This document shows, piece after piece, positions 18,001-25,159 of a DNA stretch of 64,000 nt. Both the position numbers and the translations under genes were made by a program. The stretch's first letter is position 1. Each line of letters opens with the position of its first letter. The notes beneath the pieces were generated by a model. It had not been told where the DNA came from, did not search any database, and was given only the letters and a program-made list of their open reading frames with translations. Source of the DNA: Pricia antarctica (GTDB taxonomy: Bacteria; Bacteroidota; Bacteroidia; Flavobacteriales; Flavobacteriaceae); contig NZ_FNAO01000008.1 in the NCBI RefSeq assembly GCF_900101815.1, positions 23,025 through 87,024 of the forward strand, read 5' to 3'.

Positions 18001-19026
18001 CTCTCCATGCTTAGACTGGACCATATTGATCTCAATGCCGATATTTCGGATATTCTAGGTCTTCTGGCTGGGTTTAGCATAAAAAATCAAGACCCATTCG
18101 ATTTTGAGGTTTACGAAGTGTTCATCATCGAACATCTGGAACACACTATTAAATCTTTCAATGCCAATCATATAAAACTTAAGGTCATTTCTTTTTTGAT
18201 CTCTAAGAGAAAACGAGTGGTATTGATATCCGAGGTATATCCGAGCCAGATTTTTGCATTTTATGAAAATCCGCCGGAAGAATCGGGTTTGCCATGGGGC
18301 AGCTTTGAAGACGACTTTAACTCTTGGCGGAATATTCTGAGTGCTTTCCCTCAAGTGCTTATCGGCATTACAGAAAATAAAGAAAAGGTATATCGGGTAT
18401 TGGGGCTTAGACCACAAAAAAATCCCACTAGATATGAAGAGACCATAACCCCTTTAATTGAAGAATTGGGCCACAGCAAATTTTTACCCACATTGGCCCC
18501 GATTATAGTGTCAAAAACCCTGTACGAAACAGAAAATTCCAATCCCAAATATCATCAGCGGTTAGATAGGCAACGTATGGTGATGCATACCCAAAACATG
18601 GGTCACGGCTATTATAACGACATCTGGAACGCGCTGCCCACACGGGAACGCTATTTGCTGTATGATCTGGCCAAGGACGGCTTTCTAAATATCAAAAACA
18701 GGAATTCCCTCTTTTCGCTAATGAAAAAAGGGCTAGTGGTGTGGAGAGATCGCCCTGCCATTTTTAACTATAGCTTTAAAAACTTTATCATCACCTCCGT
18801 TTCGATGAACGAGGCCCTTCGACTCGAAAACAAGAACCGTGGCAAAGGTACCTGGGGCAACGCGCGAATCGTTCTCTACCTTATCATTATTACCACCATC
18901 GTTTTTATTGCTTTGGGAAAACCGGAGCTGATAAAGGATTTTGAGGCACTTATCGGCACCTTGGGCGGTTTGGGCGTCGTTATTCCCTTGGTCAGTAAAT
19001 TTTTAGCTTCGGGGGGGCAGAAGTAA
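15034..19026 (+). CDS. Polytopic sensor with cytoplasmic P-loop ATPase and winged helix
   Basis: The 1330-residue protein has a membrane helix at about 22-42, an extracytoplasmic region, helices near 230-250 and 262-288, a second extracytoplasmic region of about 240 residues that looks like a cache-type sensor, and then a block of six or more helices to about 760, with another at 905-928. The cytoplasmic part has a P-loop, GLPFSGKRT (965-973, Lys 971), and a Walker B-like VFIIEHLEH (1029-1037). A winged-helix-like stretch follows (TRERYLLYDLAKDGFLNIKN), then two hydrophobic C-terminal segments. Walker A has Arg where Ser or Thr usually follows the Lys. The design recalls STAND/AAA signalling ATPases tethered to a membrane sensor. 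It lies between two protease gene sets and is a candidate receptor for them. Confidence 0.7.
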   Translation: MPTASSITSNIRKPFTANKRLLGLLTVALIVIGLFFAIYYSHIKNNEHHFRESKLQSLDSDFAIISRQLDNDIQTYNSQNNIQPKDAKDQDLRNQVYSIKQRIDSIWKKPGKSLKLDQAFDEYMVTIKDPSRAIYSSKTKDSTKSIDDIYKSSLKGAIKPPDTLFNSNMLNMGISMAIPEEGTNYQLFGREYNYETALNSHVKLKIEIIGLIKADHYNESIRKIDPWIIALLTTFLLLSLFGLPYFKMLFIAEDERLSSKDVILSGISVVVGAPIIMIVFLSLVSHSYDYYHKIPKQLSGLSAEIGKRFEIENSENVTRLYETPLNTEDSTPVPDATPYFRISDTNAPLLENFKFVSKIDSAGKVYYHIALINKDDIRNTKNLSTRPYFKDFDASANLWHFEKGIDYVMRPVVSIEDQTEEAVYILKNVSDKLPGYRVGASQLKSIHDPILPFGYQFVIVDQTGEVWFHSEEGRATLENFFEVCRQVSDVKAAVLGRINAHGLVNYRDQGKIFNVMPIKGTNLNVVALYDIGLLRTRISEILTLACIAVILAILLMLVITVLSLIIRNPKLGLYKYDTFLFEFLTPKKKDRDIYILLSVLFIGALLIAIGSTLLPEIEPKKVYIICLLLPMWAYLIVYYTLHPHRNEPEIKFRIRDFLLLSVIVFLNIIMIELNPENYGFAIVAVLLQLGCMFVIIRGQFFSLPEGIKKICRYNTLNIHIAYRYWYSIFLFSWLLLVAVFPAFLIFEKVENLIHTIWIKTDQISMAQKYMAKEKALEKNLPAFQDLRAEYDKLYQNHLKQGLYPVYAESVTIRSGEGPFLNVKGDNGIFQEFLWNTRPIYDERVSQFQALVYRHAQDNSWISDTASDTLALTYLDKKGVVNVMRDRVQETIAETLGFRTLKSTGIVLILAILFSLILFFIDRFFAFRFRHLKPNDFDTNQKENYVEKFGRMLLDENSNSGLLLIGLPFSGKRTFALKILGSVGYTKVVTLSMLRLDHIDLNADISDILGLLAGFSIKNQDPFDFEVYEVFIIEHLEHTIKSFNANHIKLKVISFLISKRKRVVLISEVYPSQIFAFYENPPEESGLPWGSFEDDFNSWRNILSAFPQVLIGITENKEKVYRVLGLRPQKNPTRYEETITPLIEELGHSKFLPTLAPIIVSKTLYETENSNPKYHQRLDRQRMVMHTQNMGHGYYNDIWNALPTRERYLLYDLAKDGFLNIKNRNSLFSLMKKGLVVWRDRPAIFNYSFKNFIITSVSMNEALRLENKNRGKGTWGNARIVLYLIIITTIVFIALGKPELIKDFEALIGTLGGLGVVIPLVSKFLASGGQK

Positions 19027-19177
19027 TGGCCCTGACTTCCTTTTTTTTTAGTGATTATTTTGAAATCACTGTTAGCCGGTAAACGAGCCAACATTTAGTC
19101 TTGGCTCAGGTTTCTGGAAGCGCAGCGGTCTTGGTTCGCTGTCGGACACTAATGATTTCAAAACAATCTTAATAAGG
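19027..19177. other. Convergent intergenic region with three hairpins
   Basis: Three inverted repeats lie between the convergent gene sets: AGTGATT/AATCACT (19050-19070), GAGCCAA/TTGGCTC (19085-19107) and CAGCG/CGCTG (about 19125-19143). None has a textbook T-tract directly after the stem in either direction, but together they probably act as the transcription end for both arms. Confidence 0.4.
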
Positions 19178-19675
19178 CTATAAATCTTCCAGTTCGGGGT
19201 ACATATTTCTTGCGGCTTTGGCAATACTGGCAATAGCCGGTTTCGGTGCCATTCCCTCCAAAACCATGTTTTCCGGTGTCATGGCCGCCATAGTTTTTTC
19301 TTCCTGTATGGCCATTGCCCCGAGCATAAGGCCCTTCTTTTTTTCATCAAACATTTGCTTTTTGGCCACCTCTTTTTCTTTGTCCGCCTGTTTCTTTTCC
19401 TCTTCCGCATTCTTGGCCCGCTTTCTGTTGACCTCCCTGCCGAACAAAAATCCCGCGGCGGCGAAAACTATGGCTTCGACACCGGAAAACAAATATATGA
19501 GCCTACTCCATTCGGGTTCCTCGGCACCTGCCCTTCCCGTCAGGAAATGAATAAAAAAGCCGTACGCAATCAGCACTCCTATGGCTATCACATACGTAAT
19601 TAGGCCGAAACCATCCTTAGTATTCTTCTCCGGATTTTCGGTAGTTTCAGTGTTGACAATAGATTTTTCTTTCAT
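19178..19675 (-). CDS. Two-helix membrane protein with coiled-coil tail
   Basis: This 165-residue protein has a polar start, two hydrophobic helices at about 26-46 and 60-80, then a highly charged helical region (KRAKNAEEEKKQADKEKEVA) likely to be a coiled coil, and a C-terminal stretch rich in Met and Ala with two similar short segments (MLGAMAIQEEK and MVLEGMAPKP). The N- and C-termini are probably cytoplasmic. It is the last gene of the minus-strand operon, 11 bases after the M19-like gene, so it may anchor or recruit those proteins to the membrane. I do not recognise a family. Confidence 0.6.
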   Translation of the reverse strand: MKEKSIVNTETTENPEKNTKDGFGLITYVIAIGVLIAYGFFIHFLTGRAGAEEPEWSRLIYLFSGVEAIVFAAAGFLFGREVNRKRAKNAEEEKKQADKEKEVAKKQMFDEKKKGLMLGAMAIQEEKTMAAMTPENMVLEGMAPKPAIASIAKAARNMYPELEDL

Positions 19676-19686
19676 AATACACAGTC

Positions 19687-21438
19687 CTATTTTGCAGGTT
19701 CACGTTTTTTCTCTTCAGCTCTTTCGGAAACAAATTCATTGGCTATAAATTCCCTGCCATTCTCGTACAAAATCGCTTTAACGACCTTTTTCAGGACTTC
19801 CTTTTTCTTGGCAAACTCGAACAGATCGGCTGTACCCCCATTTTCCTTTTGGTATCTTTTGGCGGCTACCGGCAGCCATTTTAATAAATTGGATTCAAGT
19901 TCTTTCATGTGCCGACTGTCACTACAAATTTTCAGGGGCTCGATAAACCCGTCAAAATCACTACCGACACAAATATATTTTTCGGGTGCCATTTTAGGGG
20001 TTGCCTTTAGGCCGATAACCGCCAACAAATGAACGATATTGAAACAAAAGCTTAGCGGATGCATTTCTTTTTTGACCGGTTTCAGCCAAGCTTCTTCCGA
20101 CTGTATTTCTTCGGCATTGGCATATTCAAAGGATTGTATGCTCGTATATGGAAAATGGGTCATAAAATCGGAGGTTGTTATAAATTCCGAGGTATCGATT
20201 TGAGGCATCGCGCGCGACTCATACCCCAGAATCCGTACATCGAGACTTACCCCGATAATACCTTTACTATTGACCACGGCAATGATATCTTCATCCATCA
20301 AATTCAGGGTGTTCGGGTTAAAAGTGAACTGTGTTTTGACATCTGACCCCCAATAACCGGCCACTTTTGGGGTGGTATACATTTTGACCGTCTTGATGCC
20401 TTGGTCTACATGGTTCACACATTTTACGTTATCGAGGTTGTCCTTCCAATCATTGATGGAGTAGCCCGTTACCCCGACGTGGCTGGCAATTATTGGAATA
20501 TTTTCATAGCCCTTGTCCTTGCGATACTTGTAAAAGTCCAAACGCGATTTCAGGCTCATGTGCGTTATGTCGATAAGGACGGGATTAGATACTTTGTCCT
20601 TATTTTTATCCGGACCATCTTTCTCCACACTACCGAGGGAATAGGCTTTGTCGATAACTTCCAATCCCAACTCGCTAATGCCATTGCCAAAGGGATAAAA
20701 TGAAGGGTGTTTTAACGCCTTTGTGGCAAAGGCATGGGTCGCCAGATGTTGCTCGGGAATATGGGTCAAGTGGGTGAGGGTAAGATATAGGACCTCCAAA
20801 TCTTTTTCCCGAAATGTTTTTACCAGTTCTTCCAACACCGTTGCCGGGTTTTTGGAAGCTACTGTTTTTGGATCGAAAACGGCACTTTTATCGAAGTTCT
20901 TGAATTCATCATATTTCAGGGCATTCCCGATTTTTTTCATGCAGAGATTATGGCCACCCTCGATGGCAAACGTCAAATTGAGGGATTTTTCATTCAACTT
21001 ATGGATGTTCTTACGATTTAAGACGGCTATGACCCCGCTTTCCTTTAGTGCCCTATATTGCTCGACTTCCCTTAAAAATAAATTGAGATAGGATACTTGC
21101 CCTTCCCGTACCACATCGAAATAGTGTTTACTAAAAGGCAGTGTCAAATTGCTTTTCAGAAGAGAGAAAAAGAAACCCTTGCTTGACGCCACGCCGAACT
21201 CAAGAGCCGCAATGGCAGCAACCCCTAAACTCACCTTCCCGCCTTTTAAGTAATCAATACAGCATTGGCTCTCTAAGGTGTGCAGTATGGTCTCGTCGGT
21301 AAGGTCTTTGAACGCTTTTGACATTTCGATCGCTTTCGTCAATTCGTCAATATCCCTTTTAGTTGATATATCGTCATTATAACGAGCAAGGTGATTTTTA
21401 CTTACCGGATGAAAATGAAGGTCAAAATAATTATCCAT
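19687..21438 (-). CDS. Membrane dipeptidase-like (M19) metallohydrolase, no signal peptide
   Basis: The 583-residue protein keeps the metal-site landmarks of peptidase M19 in order: DLHFHP at residues 6-11, the bridging Glu in FAIEGGHNL (Glu 160), LTLTHLTH near 220, DITHMS (His 293), IIASHVG (His 320) and GSDFDGF (494). Classical M19 enzymes have HxD at the first site, while this protein has HxH, as in other amidohydrolases. M19 dipeptidases split dipeptides and some beta-lactams. The protein is longer than the usual 350-400 residues, with insertions around residues 90-150 and 360-470, and has no signal peptide although many family members are exported. It is in an operon with the double protease, 39 bases away. 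Family fairly secure, activity inferred. Confidence 0.75.
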   Translation of the reverse strand: MDNYFDLHFHPVSKNHLARYNDDISTKRDIDELTKAIEMSKAFKDLTDETILHTLESQCCIDYLKGGKVSLGVAAIAALEFGVASSKGFFFSLLKSNLTLPFSKHYFDVVREGQVSYLNLFLREVEQYRALKESGVIAVLNRKNIHKLNEKSLNLTFAIEGGHNLCMKKIGNALKYDEFKNFDKSAVFDPKTVASKNPATVLEELVKTFREKDLEVLYLTLTHLTHIPEQHLATHAFATKALKHPSFYPFGNGISELGLEVIDKAYSLGSVEKDGPDKNKDKVSNPVLIDITHMSLKSRLDFYKYRKDKGYENIPIIASHVGVTGYSINDWKDNLDNVKCVNHVDQGIKTVKMYTTPKVAGYWGSDVKTQFTFNPNTLNLMDEDIIAVVNSKGIIGVSLDVRILGYESRAMPQIDTSEFITTSDFMTHFPYTSIQSFEYANAEEIQSEEAWLKPVKKEMHPLSFCFNIVHLLAVIGLKATPKMAPEKYICVGSDFDGFIEPLKICSDSRHMKELESNLLKWLPVAAKRYQKENGGTADLFEFAKKKEVLKKVVKAILYENGREFIANEFVSERAEEKKREPAK

Positions 21439-21477
21439 ACTATTTATTTTTATAGGGACCGTTTTGAATGATGTCTC

Positions 21478-24249
21478 TTAATTAAAACTTTCAAAATATA
21501 CTTTCAGGAGCCGCTCGGTCTGGTCGTCGTCAAACTCAGCGTAACTTTCGAACACCTTGTTTACCGGTCTTCCCGTCATTGCGGCCACACTTATCCGGGC
21601 CCTTTCGGTCAGCGAATCCTGCACCGTTGCACTCTCAAAGCCCGGTGTCAGCTTCTTTCTTGCCGTATTCCATAAAAAATGGATGGTTTCGCGAACCCCG
21701 AGATCCCAAGATTCAGGTTTTTCCTTGCCTTCGTACGCGTTCTCAAGTCCGTTTAATAGGGCTTCCACTTTTTTCTGGTCATCAATGTCAGGCATTTCCT
21801 GTCTTAATAATTTGTCAACATCCAAAATTCCTGCACCGAATCTATCGGTATCCCACTCCCTTCCATTAGGTTTGGTATTGGCCGATGCCTTTAAATGGGT
21901 TCTGAACAGTTCTACGGTCTGCCAAGGTTCTTTCACATGTCTTTTAAGAAAGTTCAGATGTTTGGCTTTCCATAAGGCAGCTGCAGAAGCCACATGAGGC
22001 GTGGCATAGCTCGTACCCGATCCGAAAACCATAATATCTTCCTGTTTTTTATTCTTAAAAGGCACATAGACATCTTCCCCGGGGGCGGTAATATCGACCG
22101 ACGTTCCATAGGACGAATACTCCCAAACCTCATTATTAGGGTTAGAGGCCGCCACGGCTATGGTGCCCGGATAGACTGCAGGCGCTATGACCGATTCTAC
22201 TTTGTTGCCTGCGGCACAGACCCAAATAATGCCCCGTTCATAAGCGGTTTTGGCGATACTATAGATCATTGGTCTTGGATAGCTGCCCATGCACATAAAA
22301 ATGATATCGGCATTGGCATTTATGGCTTGTGAAACGGCATTGAATAAGTTACGCCCACGGCCGATCAAAATGACCGATTTCGAAATGCGATAGGGAATTA
22401 CCTTTACTAAGGGTTTTCCTGTTTTGTCTACTGCAATACCTGTATTTCCGTCGTTTTTTATGCTGCCGTTGGCGTGTTGACCGACAATAATACTGGCGGT
22501 TCGGGTGCCATGCCCCGGATGTCTCAAAACGCCCATGCTCATTTCGTCGCGCGCATCCTCGCCATCAATAAAATCTTCGTCTTGTAAAAGGTCGAAGCCT
22601 CCCAAAACTTTATGGTGGTCGGTATACCCCGTATCCAATTGAACAAGGCGTATTTTCTCGATATTTCCCTTGAATTTCGTGAACGGTTCTTCTTCAGGGT
22701 TAATCTCCAATAGATTTACCGCTCTCCTGTTCCAAGCCCGGTAGTCTTGATTCTTGTTTCCTTGGATAAATTCTTTGACCAACCCTGCATTGGCCCATCT
22801 GAGCTTAAAATCCCTTTCGCTCTGGGCCCAATCGGCGGTGCCGTCGTCTAGCGATTCAAGGCTTTCTGTGGTGGACCACCTATCGTAATGGCCCGGTCTA
22901 ATATCGGTAGACATTTCAAGGTCAGGGGTACAGGTGTCGATTTGCGGAAGGCCTTCGAGATCGGCCGCGATTTCCCAAGGACTTTTATCCGATTGTACCT
23001 GGATGTAGTAAAAATTACGATGTGATGCCTCCGTTGACATGGGATAAAGGGGCTCGCTGAGTAACAGTCCCGGGACTAGACTGGCCGCGTTCTCCTTCCA
23101 ATCATTTTGCATTTCTTTGACCCCTGATAACTGGATCTCAAAATGTTGGGTTTCCGAATTTGTGCTTTCTGAACGGTTCATAGCATAATAATTAGGTGAG
23201 ACAAGGGTTCTCACTGTAATGGGCTCTACACTTTCGGCCGGCCGAACGGTACCCAGCAGATCGGTCTTATTTTTTTCCATGGATTTTGCGACAGGTATGC
23301 TTTTGATCATGTTCAAAATACTGCTGACCCGAATACCTTCGTTGCCCATCCAGTCTATAACATTATCCGCATCTCCGGGCTGTACTACCGATCCGTCTTT
23401 TCGTAGCCATTGCCCATGTCTGTTTTTTCTCGGCACACCACTATGATGCAGGGCGACGACTTCTCCGGTACCCAACCCAAGCACCATACTGCCCGAAGAG
23501 CCCGGCAGAGTATCGGATTCGTAGATGAGGAAATCATCCTTAAGTACCAACATGCGAATATCCCTCATGACTATTTTTTTATAATCGCCTTTGGGATGTT
23601 GTACGATAACGCAATTTTCACCATCGATGATCTTCCCCAGTTTTTTATCTAATCGCGCTACGGGGAAATCGGTAATCGGTGTACCGGTATTTGAGATTTC
23701 CGATACGGCGACCACCGTAAAATCTAGTCCGCTATACAGATCATCAGGATTTTTTTTATAGCTCGAGGTAACAAAAAACTGGTCCGGCTGCAAATTGAAA
23801 CTTTCCGACTTCGCCGGGTTACCGTGCTGATCCAGCTCATAATTGAACTGTATGGTAGAATTGCTTGCAATTTGGGGATCGGAAAGCACATGATTGTTGG
23901 TAAGTATCAGGTTTGGCCCAATCAAGAATCCGGTACCATAGCCCGTATTTCCCAATCTGGAATTAGTCGTAATTCTTCCGACCGCTTTAGAAAGTTGTAC
24001 TATTCTTTGAATAATGCGGATGTCCTGAAAGTTAGCTTCGCCATTGATACGCTCCAAGGCCTGTAATTCGGCGGTTCCTTCGCGTGAAATTCTGTTCGAC
24101 AGTCTTTTTTTGTCTGTCTGTATTTCCGATAGCTCCACTTTTCCCTGCCGGACATGGGTGATATCCGTTTTTATTCGGTCTATGTCGTTCAAGACACTTG
24201 AATAGTTTGAATGCGCCTGTTCGGCCAATTCCCTGAGTGTATCTTCCAT
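21478..24249 (-). CDS. Double protease: V8-like trypsin fold fused to S8 subtilase
   Basis: The 923-residue protein has an N-terminal helical region (1-90), then a trypsin-fold domain of the V8/Glu-endopeptidase type with His 120 (ILTNNHVL), Asp 176 (GLDFTVV) and Ser 252 (PGSSGSMV). A linker at about 410-448 (FYYIQVQSDKSPWEIAADLE, then GLPQIDTCTP) resembles the prodomain-like segments in the opposite arm. The subtilase domain has Asp 539 (QLDTGYTD), His 580 (PGHGTRTA), Asn 681 (AAGNK) and Ser 747 (GTSYATPHV). A helical tail of about 120 residues ends it. All catalytic residues of both domains are present. There is no signal peptide, so it is predicted to be cytoplasmic. It is the first gene of a three-gene operon. 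Confidence 0.9.
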   Translation of the reverse strand: MEDTLRELAEQAHSNYSSVLNDIDRIKTDITHVRQGKVELSEIQTDKKRLSNRISREGTAELQALERINGEANFQDIRIIQRIVQLSKAVGRITTNSRLGNTGYGTGFLIGPNLILTNNHVLSDPQIASNSTIQFNYELDQHGNPAKSESFNLQPDQFFVTSSYKKNPDDLYSGLDFTVVAVSEISNTGTPITDFPVARLDKKLGKIIDGENCVIVQHPKGDYKKIVMRDIRMLVLKDDFLIYESDTLPGSSGSMVLGLGTGEVVALHHSGVPRKNRHGQWLRKDGSVVQPGDADNVIDWMGNEGIRVSSILNMIKSIPVAKSMEKNKTDLLGTVRPAESVEPITVRTLVSPNYYAMNRSESTNSETQHFEIQLSGVKEMQNDWKENAASLVPGLLLSEPLYPMSTEASHRNFYYIQVQSDKSPWEIAADLEGLPQIDTCTPDLEMSTDIRPGHYDRWSTTESLESLDDGTADWAQSERDFKLRWANAGLVKEFIQGNKNQDYRAWNRRAVNLLEINPEEEPFTKFKGNIEKIRLVQLDTGYTDHHKVLGGFDLLQDEDFIDGEDARDEMSMGVLRHPGHGTRTASIIVGQHANGSIKNDGNTGIAVDKTGKPLVKVIPYRISKSVILIGRGRNLFNAVSQAINANADIIFMCMGSYPRPMIYSIAKTAYERGIIWVCAAGNKVESVIAPAVYPGTIAVAASNPNNEVWEYSSYGTSVDITAPGEDVYVPFKNKKQEDIMVFGSGTSYATPHVASAAALWKAKHLNFLKRHVKEPWQTVELFRTHLKASANTKPNGREWDTDRFGAGILDVDKLLRQEMPDIDDQKKVEALLNGLENAYEGKEKPESWDLGVRETIHFLWNTARKKLTPGFESATVQDSLTERARISVAAMTGRPVNKVFESYAEFDDDQTERLLKVYFESFN

Positions 24250-24746
24250 AAAAAAGGATTAAAAATAAATGATCGGCCTTGCATAAACGAGTATTGATTC
24301 AGCTAGCGGTCAGTGAATTAAATAAACGAATTTTGCAAATTCTTGGAGGGGGAAGATATATTACTACCGCACGCGAAAATGGGTGTTTATGAATTTTCCC
24401 TCATAAAGACTTACAAGCGGCAAGAATATAGGTTACAAAATACATCTATTTTCTGATTTAAAGGTAAGTAGAATCAACTTATTGTATGGTTGGTACTAAA
24501 ACCTGTGTAAAGGGCATTGGTAGCAGCCGGATATACATGTTAGACGCCCCCCAACCCGCACCAACTATACACCTCCTATACCCATCCATACAATTTTTAG
24601 GGCAATGGAGATTGGAAATCCCTACATTTAAATCCTCCCCCTTTTATTCATAATGAAATAGGCAACAAATAGTATAGTTCACTGTGGGCAGTACCATCCC
24701 AAATTCAGAAATCAAAGAAAAATCGGCTTGTTAAAACCAAAATCCA
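24250..24746. other. Divergent intergenic region without recognised features
   Basis: This gap lies between the divergent double-protease and Bor-like lipoprotein genes. It should hold both promoters. A TATTTTTA box reads towards the protease just upstream of its start but differs from TAnnTTTG at the last base. I see no RNA gene, repeat or terminator. Confidence 0.4.
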
Positions 24747-25106
24747 ATGAAACTGCATCATCTCAAATTCATGGCCTTAGTGCTAATTCTAACACTTCTC
24801 CCCTCTTCCTGCGTGAGCACCCGGGTAGAGGCCAGCCCGTATCAAGATAGCGTTGAAAATCTGGAATGTCGAAAAGAATCGAGTTGGAGCTATTATTGGG
24901 GATTGAAGCAAAAACGGATCGATGCCAATCCAGACGTGTCCGGCAACGCCTGCCCGTGTCGCGAAGGGGCACTTTCTTGGGTGGTGGTCAAAACCTCGTT
25001 CACCGATTTTCTCTTAAGTTCCGTTACACTGGGTATCGTCAACCATAGAACGGCCACCTATGGCTGTGCAAGGCCCCAAAATGGCGAAGTGGATATGGAC
25101 AATTAA
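24747..25106 (+). CDS. Bor-like lipoprotein
   Basis: The 119-residue protein has a signal peptide with lipobox LPSSC at residue 26. The mature part has four further cysteines and ends with VVKTSFTDFLLSSVTLGIVN and a TATYGC motif. This ending parallels the phage lambda Bor/Iss family, whose members end with a FVNGLLGFITLGI-like stretch and an ARVYC-like motif. Bor is an outer-membrane lipoprotein linked to serum resistance in E. coli; related proteins occur in non-pathogens with no known role. No phage genes lie around it. The assignment rests on the C-terminal pattern. Confidence 0.6.
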   Translation: MKLHHLKFMALVLILTLLPSSCVSTRVEASPYQDSVENLECRKESSWSYYWGLKQKRIDANPDVSGNACPCREGALSWVVVKTSFTDFLLSSVTLGIVNHRTATYGCARPQNGEVDMDN

Positions 25107-25159
25107 GACACGTTTCAAATTCCAAGCACCAAGTTCCAAATTGAAAAAAAATCGAAATA

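Noticed and set aside
24747..25106. Prophage remnant suggested by the Bor-like gene
   Set aside because: No integrase, capsid, tail or lysis gene or attachment repeat is visible around it.
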